Shown: positions 1 to 7,950, counted from the first letter of the stretch. The stretch is 33,957 bases of DNA from JAUVZF01 sp964449275 (GCA_964449275.1 CAYVAM010000024.1:1-33957), one strand, 5' to 3'. Notes: generated by a model not told the origin, from the letters alone. Made by a program: numbers and translations.

Positions 1-44
1 CGGGGGCCGGGTATGGCCGCCGCGCGGAACCTGGCGTTGTAGTA

Positions 45-1193
45 CTAGCCCACCGCCGCGCGGTTGCGGATCAGCAGCAGTCCCCCCAGGGCCAGCAGCG
101 CGAGCGTGGCGGGTTCGGGGATGGTTGCAATCCACGCTTCAAGTCTCCCGTCCGGATTGCGACCAAACCCCACGATTGTTTGTCCGTCGGCGGAGATGTC
201 CCGTGCCTCCTTCAGCGTCCACCCGTCGAGGTCCAGGCCGTACCCCACTAGTAGGTCCCGCAAGTCCCGCATACCGTGGACCGGATCCCATATGAACGCT
301 CTATTGGCATCTCCGGAGGCCCCATTGCGAGCGTATCCCACGACGATTGAACCGTTGGCCGAGACGGCGAAGGCATCGCTATAATTTGGACCGCTAGGGT
401 TACCGACCAACCCGACCATTCCAGTCTCTTCGGTCCACCGGACCGCCTCGCCGCCGAACGCGGTGTAACTGAAACCGACAGCGACCTGGCCATCCAGACT
501 AACACCACGGAAGTAACTGTGGAAATCGCCACCAGGAACGTCGCCCAAGCCGACCATCCCCGTCGGCTGTGTCCAGCGAAAAGCCTCAAAGCCGGATGGG
601 GAGTAACTGCCGCCGACTATCACCGAGCCGTCTGCCGAGACATCAAACGCGATGCTGTAGTCCTCGCTTCCATGCCCTCCGAGCGTGCCTAAACCGACCA
701 TGCTTGTGGCCTGAGTCCAACGAAACGCCTCGCCTCGCGAAGCCGTGTAACTTCTTCCTACGACAACGGCCCCGTCGCCAGAGCAGGCTTCCGCGTGGCT
801 GTTGTTGCCGCCGAGCGTGCCGAGGTTGACAATGCCGCCCCCGCTCCACCGGAATGCTACGCCTTGGCCGACATTGAAGTTCTGCCCGACGATGACCGAG
901 CCATCGGAAGATGTGCCGTAAGCAAGGCACGCCAGGGCCCCTCCGGGCAATTCCACCATGCCCGTGGCTTCTGTCCAAACGAACGCCGCAGACGACGTAT
1001 TGCCAAGTGCATCCTCCACGTGACTGTGTCCCACGACAACCAAGCCGTCGGGTGACACACCTTCCGCGAAACTCCCGATGCTGCCATCGGTTGGCAAATG
1101 GCCCAACCCCTGGAAACTCGCCGTCAGACCACCGTGAGCCACAGCGACGCCTGAACACAGAATCGCAATCCAGCCGAGAAATGTAGTTCGCAT
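45..1193 (-). CDS. PEP-CTERM exported protein with HAF repeats
   Basis: A 382-residue exported protein of unknown function. The ATG at 1193 is chosen because GAGGAGG lies just upstream; longer reading adds 11 residues without an RBS. A signal peptide covers about residues 1-20. The body is a run of about 40-residue repeats, each with an AFRWT-like strand, a 'GMVxLGxLGG' segment and an 'ADGSVIVGxS' segment, which is the pattern of the extracellular HAF repeat family and probably folds as a beta-propeller or solenoid. The C-terminus is a PEP-CTERM sorting signal: PEPATLALLALGG, a hydrophobic helix, then basic residues. In the known system an exosortase cleaves at PEP and anchors the product at the cell surface; no exosortase is visible here. 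A promoter at 1385-1413 fits this gene. Family call is sure; biological role unknown. Confidence 0.88.
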   Translation of the reverse strand: MRTTFLGWIAILCSGVAVAHGGLTASFQGLGHLPTDGSIGSFAEGVSPDGLVVVGHSHVEDALGNTSSAAFVWTEATGMVELPGGALACLAYGTSSDGSVIVGQNFNVGQGVAFRWSGGGIVNLGTLGGNNSHAEACSGDGAVVVGRSYTASRGEAFRWTQATSMVGLGTLGGHGSEDYSIAFDVSADGSVIVGGSYSPSGFEAFRWTQPTGMVGLGDVPGGDFHSYFRGVSLDGQVAVGFSYTAFGGEAVRWTEETGMVGLVGNPSGPNYSDAFAVSANGSIVVGYARNGASGDANRAFIWDPVHGMRDLRDLLVGYGLDLDGWTLKEARDISADGQTIVGFGRNPDGRLEAWIATIPEPATLALLALGGLLLIRNRAAVG

Positions 1194-1384
1194 CGTGTCC
1201 TCCTCACATGCCATGCGTTCGCACAAGAAAACGGGCCAAGCCGCTCGGTCCCTCCGAACGTGCCTGACCCGTCTATCCCTACGCCCGGCCCCGCAGCCGG
1301 GTCCGTCGCTGGCGCATCAAAATAGGCCGCGCCCGCTTCACGCAGGCACAGCCCCGAGTGCTTGCACTCCACCCATCGAGGTTA

Positions 1385-1413
1385 AGTATACCTCAAGAAT
1401 CGAACGAAGTCAA
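1385..1413 (-). promoter_or_regulatory. sigma70-type promoter for the HAF/PEP-CTERM gene
   Basis: On the minus strand TTGACT (1408-1413) and TATACT (1385-1390) are separated by 17 nt. Transcription would start near 1378 and leave a leader of about 185 nt before the ATG at 1193. The leader contains a GC hairpin, but I recognise no riboswitch class in it. Confidence 0.55.
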
Positions 1414-1516
1414 ATCAAAAGCGTGCGAAAGCGAGCCTGCTGAGAACCGGCGCCTTCCCACGGCGCACTGTGGCAACGATTTCCGGCAGGGGACGATTTC
1501 CTGCGGCCTGGCCGTA

Positions 1517-1588
1517 GCGTCCGTACGGACGCATCCTGGTCGGCGCCGCCGCCAATCCCGATACATCGGGACCGGGCATAAAGCCCGG
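1517..1588. repeat. cluster of three small intergenic palindromes
   Basis: Three hairpins follow one another: GCGTCCGTACGGACGC (1517-1532, perfect 16-bp palindrome), CCCGATacATCGGG (1557-1570) and CCGGGCataaaGCCCGG (1572-1588). They lie in the 463-bp gap 1194-1656 between the PEP-CTERM gene and the endonuclease gene. The rest of that gap holds the leader and promoter of the PEP-CTERM gene and nothing else I can assign. The hairpins look like REP-type intergenic repeats. Confidence 0.5.
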
Positions 1589-1656
1589 CGCTACAACCGC
1601 CTGCGCTCGCCAAAAAAACTTGCCACAACCATGGCAGCGGCACACGGTGATGAGGG

Positions 1657-2319
1657 TTACCTCTCGGCCGACGGGCAGAGGGCTTTTAAGACGCACGCGG
1701 CGTGGTCGGGGCGGCGGGCGCGGCAGACCTGGCGGCCGTGTTGGATCAGGAGGACGTGGAAGGCGTACACCTTCTCGGGCGGCACGATGCCGGCCAGCAG
1801 GTCGTGGGCCTTTTCGGCGGATACCTTCGGGCCGATGAGGCCCAGCCGGCGGCTGACGCGGTGGACGTGCGTGTCCACCGGCAGGACGGGCCGGCGGAGG
1901 CTGAACAGGAGGACGCAGGCGGCCGTCTTCGGCCCGACACCCGGCAGATCGAGCAGGTAGGACTTGACCTTCTCGGTGGGCCGCCGCCGGAGGAAGTCGA
2001 GGCTCACCCGTCCCCGCTCATCTCGAATGCGGCGAAGGACGGCGCGAATGCTCCCGGCCTTCTGGCGATGGAGGCCGGCGACGCGGATGGCGGCGGCGAT
2101 CTGCGGCAGCGTCGCGTCGGCCACCTCGTCCCAATCGCGAAAGACTTGCGTCAGCCGCGCCATCGCCGCACCCGAGTTGCGGTCGTTGGTGTTCTGGCTG
2201 AGGATGGTGCCGATGAGGGAATCGAGCGGCGGCCGACCGCGTTTCCACGGCCGCTTGCCATAGGCCTTCTCGAGGCGTCGAACGATCGGCGCGACGGATG
2301 GTAAGCCGCGCGTCGTCAT
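1657..2319 (-). CDS. nth: endonuclease III-like DNA glycosylase/AP lyase
   Basis: A 220-residue HhH-GPD family base-excision repair enzyme, the usual length for endonuclease III, which removes oxidised pyrimidines and nicks at abasic sites. The helix-hairpin-helix LPGVGPKTA (125-133) carries the catalytic lysine K131; VDTHVHRV supplies the catalytic aspartate D149. The C-terminal Fe-S motif of E. coli Nth is C-x6-C-x2-C-x5-C. Here it reads C199-x6-H206-x2-C209-x5-C215, so the second cysteine is histidine (codon CAC at 1702-1704). The cluster may be absent or have a His ligand. The gene lies 76 bp downstream of tatC on the same strand. A related HhH-GPD glycosylase with other specificity is possible, but the catalytic residues favour an Nth-like bifunctional enzyme. 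Confidence 0.85.
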   Translation of the reverse strand: MTTRGLPSVAPIVRRLEKAYGKRPWKRGRPPLDSLIGTILSQNTNDRNSGAAMARLTQVFRDWDEVADATLPQIAAAIRVAGLHRQKAGSIRAVLRRIRDERGRVSLDFLRRRPTEKVKSYLLDLPGVGPKTAACVLLFSLRRPVLPVDTHVHRVSRRLGLIGPKVSAEKAHDLLAGIVPPEKVYAFHVLLIQHGRQVCRARRPDHAACVLKALCPSAER

Positions 2320-2395
2320 GGGTCGTCCCCGGCGGGAAGTTGCGGCGGTCTCTTGCGGGCGATGCCTCGCCGGCGGATGGGGATGAATCGCCCCG

Positions 2396-3799
2396 TCATT
2401 TCATCCGGTCCTCGGGCGGGATGTAGTAGTCGTCGGGCATCTGGTCGGATTCGTCCTGCTGCTCGTCCGCGCGGTCGTCGCCGGGCGGTTCGTGGTCGGG
2501 AGTCTCTTGCTGGTCCGCAGGCGGCTCGGCCTCGTCGTCCGGTTCGTCCGCGTCGTCGTCCGGTTCCTGTTCGCCGGTCTCGGACTCACCGTACGTTTCC
2601 TGTTCCCAGGCGTAGTCGTCGTCGCCCTGGAACTCGGCGTAGGGGTCTTCGTACTCGTCGGCCTGGTCTTCGGCCGGTTCTTCGGCGGTGGCGGTCTCTT
2701 GCGGTTCCGGTTCCGCCGAGGGCTCCTGCTCGCCGGCGTCGGGCTCCTGGCGCGGGCCTTCCTGTTCGGGCCCGCCGTCGTCCGGTGGCTCCTCGCCTTC
2801 CTCGCGGGCCTGGCGGCGGCGTCTGCGGCCGATGGAAATCCACGAGAGCAACAGGCCGAGTTGGTAAAGGAGCACAAGGGGTATGGCCATCATGACCATC
2901 GTCACGGGGTCCTGCGGCGTGAGGACGGCCGACAGGACCACGAGGATCATCAGCACGATGCGCTGCTTGCGAACGAGGGTGCCGAGCGGCACGATTTCCG
3001 TACGGGCCAGGAACATGACGATCAGGGGCGTCTGGAACACGACGCCGAAGATGAGGGTCATCATGGCGACGAACTTGAAGTAGTCGTTCAGGAAGAGACT
3101 CGGATCGATCAGCGGCACGCCGTCGACCATGATCCCGATCGTCGGCCCCATCAATGCCCGCAGGCCGTACTTCAGCATGACGAAGTAGAACGTGGCGGCG
3201 CCGCCGATGAACAGGAAGAAACTGAAGGGGCCGTAGATATGTATGAACGCCCGCTCGTGCCGGTGAAGGCCCACTCCCACGAAAGCCCAGACCTGGTAGA
3301 GGATCCACGGGCTGCCGAGGATGATGCCGCAAATGATGCAGAGCAGGATGATGGTGACGTAGCCGGTGAGCGGCCCGCCCTGGATGACCCGTGGCCTGGG
3401 GAACTTTTCGGCAGGGGCCTTGGCGTCTTCGGATGCGTCGGGCGCCGCCTTGGGCTGCGGCGCAATGGCGTCGAGGCGTTTCTCGATGGCCCCGAGGCGC
3501 TCCTGGAGGCTGAGTACGGCCGCACCGACGGGGGAGTCGGGCAGGGGTGTCTCGGTCTCGCCTTCTGCGGTGGCGGACTCGGCATCCCCTTCGGGTTTCT
3601 CCGTCTCGCGGGCCTGGACCTGGTCGGCGATCATCTCGTCGTACGCCAGTTTGTAGGGGCGCAACATGGCCGAGAGGAGGAAAGGGTAGTTGACGGCGCA
3701 GAAGACGGTGGCCACGAGCAGGCCGACCAAGGCATAGATGACGCGTCGGCGGAGTTCCTCCAGGTGTTCGCCGAACGTCATTTCGACGTCTTGCTTCAT
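2396..3799 (-). CDS. tatC: Sec-independent protein translocase TatC, with inserted loop and long acidic tail
   Basis: TatC is the polytopic inner-membrane receptor for twin-arginine signal peptides. The ATG at 3799 is chosen because the protein then starts at the family N-terminus (TFGEHLEELRRR). It is 467 residues; E. coli TatC is about 258. The core is recognisable: TM1 about 20-45, ILYQVWAFVGVGLHRHER (166-183) with the conserved glutamate, and the late TPQDP motif (294-298). Two things are unusual. The first periplasmic loop (about 52-140) is enlarged, acidic and Ala/Pro-rich with a short coiled coil (SLQERLGAIEKRLDAI). The last ~143 residues (325-467) are a disordered Glu/Asp/Pro-rich tail after RRRRRQ. 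No tatA or tatB lies nearby. A Tat substrate (RRTFL signal) is encoded at 31770. Confidence 0.93.
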   Translation of the reverse strand: MKQDVEMTFGEHLEELRRRVIYALVGLLVATVFCAVNYPFLLSAMLRPYKLAYDEMIADQVQARETEKPEGDAESATAEGETETPLPDSPVGAAVLSLQERLGAIEKRLDAIAPQPKAAPDASEDAKAPAEKFPRPRVIQGGPLTGYVTIILLCIICGIILGSPWILYQVWAFVGVGLHRHERAFIHIYGPFSFFLFIGGAATFYFVMLKYGLRALMGPTIGIMVDGVPLIDPSLFLNDYFKFVAMMTLIFGVVFQTPLIVMFLARTEIVPLGTLVRKQRIVLMILVVLSAVLTPQDPVTMVMMAIPLVLLYQLGLLLSWISIGRRRRRQAREEGEEPPDDGGPEQEGPRQEPDAGEQEPSAEPEPQETATAEEPAEDQADEYEDPYAEFQGDDDYAWEQETYGESETGEQEPDDDADEPDDEAEPPADQQETPDHEPPGDDRADEQQDESDQMPDDYYIPPEDRMK

Positions 3800-3827
3800 G
3801 GTATGCTCGCGTCTTAATGGTCTTAGT

Positions 3828-3957
3828 GCTACTTTGTCAACTTCCCGCCGATGCAGGCAAGCGATAGCGCGGCGGTCAATCTTGGCCGCCGCGCGGTGGG
3901 CAGGATTGCCCACCGCGCTATCCCCATGGGGCGGCGATGCGAAGTTGACAAAGTAGC
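3828..3957. mobile_element. MITE-like palindromic element with 17-bp perfect terminal inverted repeats
   Basis: GCTACTTTGTCAACTTC at 3828-3844 is repeated exactly, inverted, at 3941-3957. Inside are a second inverted pair (GATAGCGCGG 3863-3872, CCGCGCTATC 3913-3922) and a central hairpin (GTGGGCA/TGCCCAC). At 130 bp with no ORF it resembles a miniature inverted-repeat element. I see no target-site duplication. Each terminal repeat contains TTGACA reading outward, so it could supply a -35 box to neighbours; the left one points toward tatC, 29 bp away. Confidence 0.65.
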
Positions 3958-4038
3958 GTCAGCCGTCCTGAAGAAGTCCTGCAACAGTCGGGCGCGGCAG
4001 GCCGGGAGAGCCACCGCGCGAAACCTGCACGGGGCCGC

Positions 4039-5463
4039 CTACGATGTCGTCACGGAAAGGCCGACGGCCCGTTCACCCTTGAGGAAGTTCTCGTAGTTGC
4101 CGAGTTCCATGAGGATCTCTCGGGCCTTTCGGGCGCGCTGCATGGTGAGGCGTCCGCTGGAGATCAAGTCGTACACCAGTGCCAGGTTGTCCGGCCTGTA
4201 GAGTGCGGCAAACTCCTTGTAGAACTCCTCGCGCGGCAGCCGGGTGGGCAGCACGGCATGAAGCGCGTCGAAGAGGCGGTAATCGCGTGTCACGAGTTCC
4301 GCTTCGCGCTGCTCGTAGAGGTCGGTCCCGGGCAGCGGCGTCAGGATGGTGAACTGCGGGTAGATGACGTCCTTTTCCTCGCGGTAGGTCTTTAGCGCGT
4401 GAAAGTCGTCTCGCGTGAACTGTGGATCGACGATGAAGGCGCCCCACATGTGGACACCGAGTTCGTTCAGGATGTCCATCGCCTTCTCGTTCTGCTCGAT
4501 GGTGGCGCCCTTCGCGACGGAGTCGAGCCCCTCCTGGGTGGCGGCCTCGAAGCCGATGAGGACCGTGTGGAGGCCGATGTCGTGCCAGGCGGCCAACAGG
4601 TCCGGGTGCTTCGAGATGGTATCGGTCCGGGCCTGCATGCCGTAGGCCTTCTTGATGCCGCGCTCGCGGATCAGTTCGATGATCTTCCAGGCCCGTGGGA
4701 CGTGCGACAGGAAGTTGTCGTCCACGAAACTGATCGACCACGGCTCGGTGGCCTCAATCTCCTGGACCACGCGCTCCGCCGACATGTACCGGCACCGCTT
4801 GTGGTAGAACTTCCAGACCGAGCAGAAGTTGCACCGGAACGGGCAGCCGCGGCTGGTGGCGATGCAGGCGTGCGGCTGGTCGAACAGGAAGTAGTAGTCC
4901 TGGGCGTACCGGGCCGCCAGGTCGCGGGCCGGCAGCGGCAGGTCGTCCATCGAAGGCATCATGGGACGCTCTTCGTTGAAGACCCATTTACCGTCGGCCT
5001 CCCCCGTTTTCTTCCAGGCCAGCCCCTTGATGGTTGCCAGGGCGTCGTTCGGCGGCGAAAGGCTCGTCCTATCGAGCGTCTCGACAAGTTCCCGGAACGT
5101 TATCTCGCCCTCTCCGACGACGATGGTGTCAACGTACGGCTGCTTGAAGTCGGCCGGCATCAGGCTCACGTGGTGTCCGCCAACCACGGTGAAGACGTCG
5201 GGCCGCCACGCCTTGACGCTGCGCAGGATGTTCTGGGCGTTATAGACCTCGGTGGTCAGGCACGTGACGGCCACCATGTCGGGCTTGAAGTCGTTGAACG
5301 TTTCTTCGAGCGTCGCATCGAGGCGCATGTCCAGCAGCCGCACGTCATGGTTCGCCCGCACGACCGCGCCGATGCATTCCATGGCGAGCGGTTCCGGAAG
5401 CGCCGTCCGGCGGAAGCCGACGTAGTCCGGCGGCGGCGGGGGTTGGACCAACAGAATCTTCAC
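4039..5463 (-). CDS. B12-binding domain radical SAM protein
   Basis: A 474-residue cytosolic protein. The GTG at 5463 is used because AAAGGAGGG lies 8-9 nt upstream and the product then starts as MKILLVQPPPP, typical of the family. An N-terminal cobalamin-binding fold (about 1-135) has VVGGHHVSLMP and VVGEGE but lacks the DxHxxG motif, so cobalamin would bind without a protein histidine ligand. The radical SAM barrel follows, with the cluster motif C207-x3-C211-x2-C214 in SRGCPFRCNFC. The architecture is that of class B radical SAM methyltransferases and BchE/HpnP-like enzymes. These alkylate or rearrange unactivated carbons in lipids, tetrapyrroles or natural products. No pathway partner is adjacent, so the substrate cannot be named. 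Confidence 0.85.
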   Translation of the reverse strand: MKILLVQPPPPPDYVGFRRTALPEPLAMECIGAVVRANHDVRLLDMRLDATLEETFNDFKPDMVAVTCLTTEVYNAQNILRSVKAWRPDVFTVVGGHHVSLMPADFKQPYVDTIVVGEGEITFRELVETLDRTSLSPPNDALATIKGLAWKKTGEADGKWVFNEERPMMPSMDDLPLPARDLAARYAQDYYFLFDQPHACIATSRGCPFRCNFCSVWKFYHKRCRYMSAERVVQEIEATEPWSISFVDDNFLSHVPRAWKIIELIRERGIKKAYGMQARTDTISKHPDLLAAWHDIGLHTVLIGFEAATQEGLDSVAKGATIEQNEKAMDILNELGVHMWGAFIVDPQFTRDDFHALKTYREEKDVIYPQFTILTPLPGTDLYEQREAELVTRDYRLFDALHAVLPTRLPREEFYKEFAALYRPDNLALVYDLISSGRLTMQRARKAREILMELGNYENFLKGERAVGLSVTTS

Positions 5464-5506
5464 GAGCAGTACCCTCCTTTGCCACAACGCATCCGACAGA
5501 CCTGCT

Positions 5507-5535
5507 ATCGTATCGACCGCCTCGCTCGGAGGCAA
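5507..5535 (-). promoter_or_regulatory. candidate promoter for the B12/radical SAM gene
   Basis: On the minus strand TTGCCT (5530-5535) and TACGAT (5507-5512) are 17 nt apart, giving a start near 5500 and a leader of about 37 nt. A mobile element begins at 5551, just upstream of the -35 box. Confidence 0.42.
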
Positions 5536-5550
5536 GGGATTAGGCGCGGT

Positions 5551-5703
5551 GTACCTGTTTAGCCTGCCCTTGAAGCGATGTCATTTCGACCGAGGCCTCG
5601 CCAAAGGCGAGGGCGAGCGGAGAAATCTCGTCGTCCGGACACGGATAACGGCGAGATTCCTCGACTCGCTTCGCTCGCTCGGAATGACACGCTAAACACG
5701 TAC
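5551..5703. mobile_element. MITE-like element, family A copy 1, with TIRs and target duplication
   Basis: The 153-bp element ends in 13-bp inverted repeats: GTACCTGTTTAGC (5551-5563) and GCTAAACACGTAC (5691-5703), 12 of 13 matching. It is flanked by GGCGCGGT (5543-5550) and GGCGCGGG (5704-5711), a 7-8 bp direct repeat expected of a target-site duplication. Inside is an imperfect palindrome, GTCATTTCGACCGAG...CTCGGAATGAC. No ORF is present. The same ends and core recur at 16087-16325. It lies in the 349-bp gap 5464-5812, in which I see no gene. Confidence 0.75.
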
Positions 5704-5812
5704 GGCGCGGGAGCCTGCAGGAAACGGTCACGGCGCCGTAGGGCTACGGCGGGCACACTCCGACGTGTCGGCGAGCAGGCGCCTGGACGTCGGGCGTCAC
5801 AGCGCGGGCGAC

Positions 5813-6253
5813 CTACGCCCTGTTGCTGGTTTTGACCGGCTGTCTGTCGCGGCCGAAATCGGCAGCCACGCTGAACAGCCGGGGCAGGTGACGGAACGGC
5901 GAGGTGATCGCATCGTCGTGCGTCTGGCGGAACTCGATCCCCACCTGGTACCGCTTGTCGCGGCGGCGACAGTGGATGACGCGGCCGGTCAGTTGCAGGG
6001 CGGCACGCGTATCGCTTGGCGGCAGCCGAAGCGTCAACCGCTCGTTCACTTTCAACGGGATGGGGCTTTCCGCCCGAAGCCCTCCGAGCGAAAAATCCTG
6101 AAGCCGAAGTCGGCACTGGGCCCGGCTACTGGCTTGGCCGCGCTTCACCAAGTCGTCGCGGCGTGTGCTGATCGGCAGCAGCGTTGCAAAGCGGCCGAAC
6201 CGCCGGCGCTCCCGCGTGCCACCTCTACGGCGATTGTCGGTATCCGTGACCAT
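5813..6253 (-). CDS. PilZ domain protein
   Basis: A 146-residue soluble protein with one PilZ domain. The two cyclic-di-GMP contact motifs are present: an arginine-rich RxxxR segment (RERRRFGRFA, near residues 14-23) and D/N-x-S-x-x-G (DFSLGG, near 53-58). PilZ proteins bind c-di-GMP and relay it to motility, polysaccharide or pilus machinery. There is no fused output domain, so it would act through a partner. The ATG at 6253 has only a weak RBS, and the exact start is uncertain. A second PilZ-like gene lies at 6719-7066 on the same strand, 465 bp upstream. Target unknown. Confidence 0.78.
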   Translation of the reverse strand: MVTDTDNRRRGGTRERRRFGRFATLLPISTRRDDLVKRGQASSRAQCRLRLQDFSLGGLRAESPIPLKVNERLTLRLPPSDTRAALQLTGRVIHCRRRDKRYQVGIEFRQTHDDAITSPFRHLPRLFSVAADFGRDRQPVKTSNRA

Positions 6254-6718
6254 CGAAGCGTGTCCCTACAGGATCGGGTGCTCTCGGCGCACTCTCGAAC
6301 CAGCAATGTTGCGCTCTCATCATGCCCGTATCGGCACAAAGAACCCCCGCTCTTTACACGCAGCCGGAGAATTATGGCGCATAAATCGCGAAAAGCAAAC
6401 GCCTCCCCCGGAATTCTGTGCCTGCGCCGCCATCTGTGCCACAGAACTGGTGTGGCACCCAGCGCTCAGGAAGCAATAGTGTAGGTCAGGCGGGCCGCGA
6501 GCCGTCATCTTGGGGTCCTCCGGGTCCCAGGTCCCGTGTCCGGAGCGTGAGGCAGCGGGACACCACCTACACGCGTCCGACCCCTTGTTGACGGCCCGTC
6601 GTGTTTTGGATGAGGGTAACTGGTTGTCGTGCGGCCTTGGCGCAGGGGGAATGCTTGCCCCGGGTGCGCCTCTCAGCCGCCGTACTATACGATTATCCCG
6701 GGCTTATGGCCAGGATAA
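6254..6718. other. 465-bp gap with no gene seen
   Basis: This is the gap between the two PilZ genes. Short open frames occur on both strands, but none has an RBS or recognisable product. The only structure found is the hairpin at 6691-6720. The upstream region of the PilZ gene at 5813-6253 must lie here, but no convincing promoter is visible. Confidence 0.5.
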
Positions 6719-6720
6719 TC
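6691..6720 (-). terminator. hairpin at the 3' end of the PilZ-like gene
   Basis: GATTATCC (6691-6698) and GGATAATC (6713-6720) form an 8-bp stem around a 14-nt loop, overlapping the stop codon of the gene at 6719-7066. No U-tract follows on the minus strand, so it may be an mRNA end-stabilising hairpin or protein site instead of an intrinsic terminator. Confidence 0.3.
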
Positions 6721-7066
6721 AGCGCGAATTTGCGTGAATTTCATCGTGCTCCGGCCAAGGTTTCTCGAAGGCGATTCCCAGGCTGTAGTGGTTCCCGAGG
6801 TTGTCGCACCGGACGACCTCCCCGCGGGTGTCGCGACCTTTGCCGGATCCGACGGGTGGGAAGAACAGGGTCAGTGGCTGGGCGGGCGCGAGGGCCTCTT
6901 GCGAAGCCACACTCGCCCCGCCCCGGGAAACGTTCAGCACGTGAAGACCGATGACGCGGTGGGAGTCGTCGGTAGGGGCGTCGTGGAGAACCGCCTGAAC
7001 GGGAATGCCGATGACCGACCGCGTGAACTCGCGTCGGTCCGGCCTGATACCCCGCGCCTTGCTCAC
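6719..7066 (-). CDS. small PilZ-like domain protein
   Basis: A 115-residue protein. The GTG at 7066 is preceded by GGGGGAAGAGG. It contains DRREFTR (RxxxR form, about residues 10-16) and NVSRGG (N-x-S-x-x-G, about 45-50), spaced as in PilZ domains, followed by a beta-rich region with LxLFFP and RGEVVRCDN strands. It is therefore likely a single-domain c-di-GMP-binding adaptor. The N-terminal Arg motif and the N-x-S-x-x-G motif are intact, so binding is plausible. It shares strand and orientation with the PilZ gene at 5813 and the coiled-coil gene at 7318, but the gaps (465 and 251 bp) argue against one tight operon. Confidence is lower than for its neighbour because the domain is short. Confidence 0.68.
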   Translation of the reverse strand: MSKARGIRPDRREFTRSVIGIPVQAVLHDAPTDDSHRVIGLHVLNVSRGGASVASQEALAPAQPLTLFFPPVGSGKGRDTRGEVVRCDNLGNHYSLGIAFEKPWPEHDEIHANSR

Positions 7067-7317
7067 GGCCTCTTCCCCCGGAGTAAGTCCGGCGCTCGCT
7101 GCGGGGCCGAATGCGCGTCAGCACAGAACGTCAAGCCCCGCCGGCGGTGGCCCGCGTTCCTCTGGACGTTGATTATATCCCACTCGCGCCTCTGCCGGCA
7201 ACCGCGTTCTTCCGTTTTTCCGTGTCGGCGATGTGGCGGCGCTCCTTCGGCCCCCGTTCGCAGGCGGCATCCAGGAAGATCAAAACGTGTCGAACCGCGT
7301 TTCCGGGCGAGACGGCG

Positions 7318-7950
7318 TCAGCAGGCCGGGGAGGATTGCCGACCGGACGACCGGCTCCCAAGTTGCCGCTGGACCTGGCGCCGGAGCCGCTGCAGTTCGG
7401 CCGTCTGAAGGTGGAGTTGCTGTCTCAGTGCGGCCGCCCGGGTCTGGAGGCGGCCGATGTCATCTGTCAGTTGGCTGCGGAGCGCCTTGAGTTTACGCCG
7501 CAGCCGCTCGCGGGCGACGGCGGCAGCCGTGTTGAGGCGATTCTGATCCGCAGCCTCGGCGACGCCGGAATCGGCCGCTTCGCGGATGATCTTCTGGAGC
7601 GCCCGCACCGTCGTCTGCTGCCGGAGGAAGGCCGGGGAGTCCGTCAGCCGGTCCGAGGCGAGCATCGCGTCCAGCGTCCTCACCTGCTGCCGCTTGGCGG
7701 AAACGTCGGTCTGAAGTGCCGCGAGGTGGCGGCGTGTTTCCCCGCTTTGGTCCTGGAGCAACCGTATGCGGCGGGCGGCGGCGGCCGGATCGTCGGACAG
7801 GCCGGCGACGGTGCCCTCGGTCTCGGTGCCCATCGACGGCCTCGGCCCACTTGCCGGGCCGGACCAGATGCGGATGGCCACGACCGCCAGCAGACCGATC
7901 AGCAGCACCGCCGGCCAGGCCCGCGCCAAGTGGCGCCTGAGCCAGGACAT
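7318..7950 (-). CDS. membrane-anchored coiled-coil protein of unknown function
   Basis: A 210-residue protein. The ATG at 7950 is chosen because GAGGAG sits 6 nt upstream; an in-frame ATG at 7968 has no good RBS. One transmembrane helix (about 12-28, AWPAVLLIGLLAVVAIRIW) follows a basic N-terminus (MSWLRRHLAR), predicting a cytoplasmic N-terminus. After a Gly/Pro/Ser linker, residues about 58-200 are almost entirely helical heptads rich in Arg, Gln, Leu and Ala, a long coiled coil in the periplasm or intracellular compartment. I recognise no family. Such proteins commonly act as spacers or scaffolds in envelope complexes, but nothing here shows a partner. It is divergent from the gene at 8217. 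Confidence 0.62.
   Translation of the reverse strand: MSWLRRHLARAWPAVLLIGLLAVVAIRIWSGPASGPRPSMGTETEGTVAGLSDDPAAAARRIRLLQDQSGETRRHLAALQTDVSAKRQQVRTLDAMLASDRLTDSPAFLRQQTTVRALQKIIREAADSGVAEAADQNRLNTAAAVARERLRRKLKALRSQLTDDIGRLQTRAAALRQQLHLQTAELQRLRRQVQRQLGSRSSGRQSSPAC

Noticed and set aside
1194..1384. A c-di-GMP riboswitch in the leader of the HAF/PEP-CTERM gene
   Set aside because: A 185-nt leader before a surface protein invited the idea, but the GEMM conserved blocks are not present.
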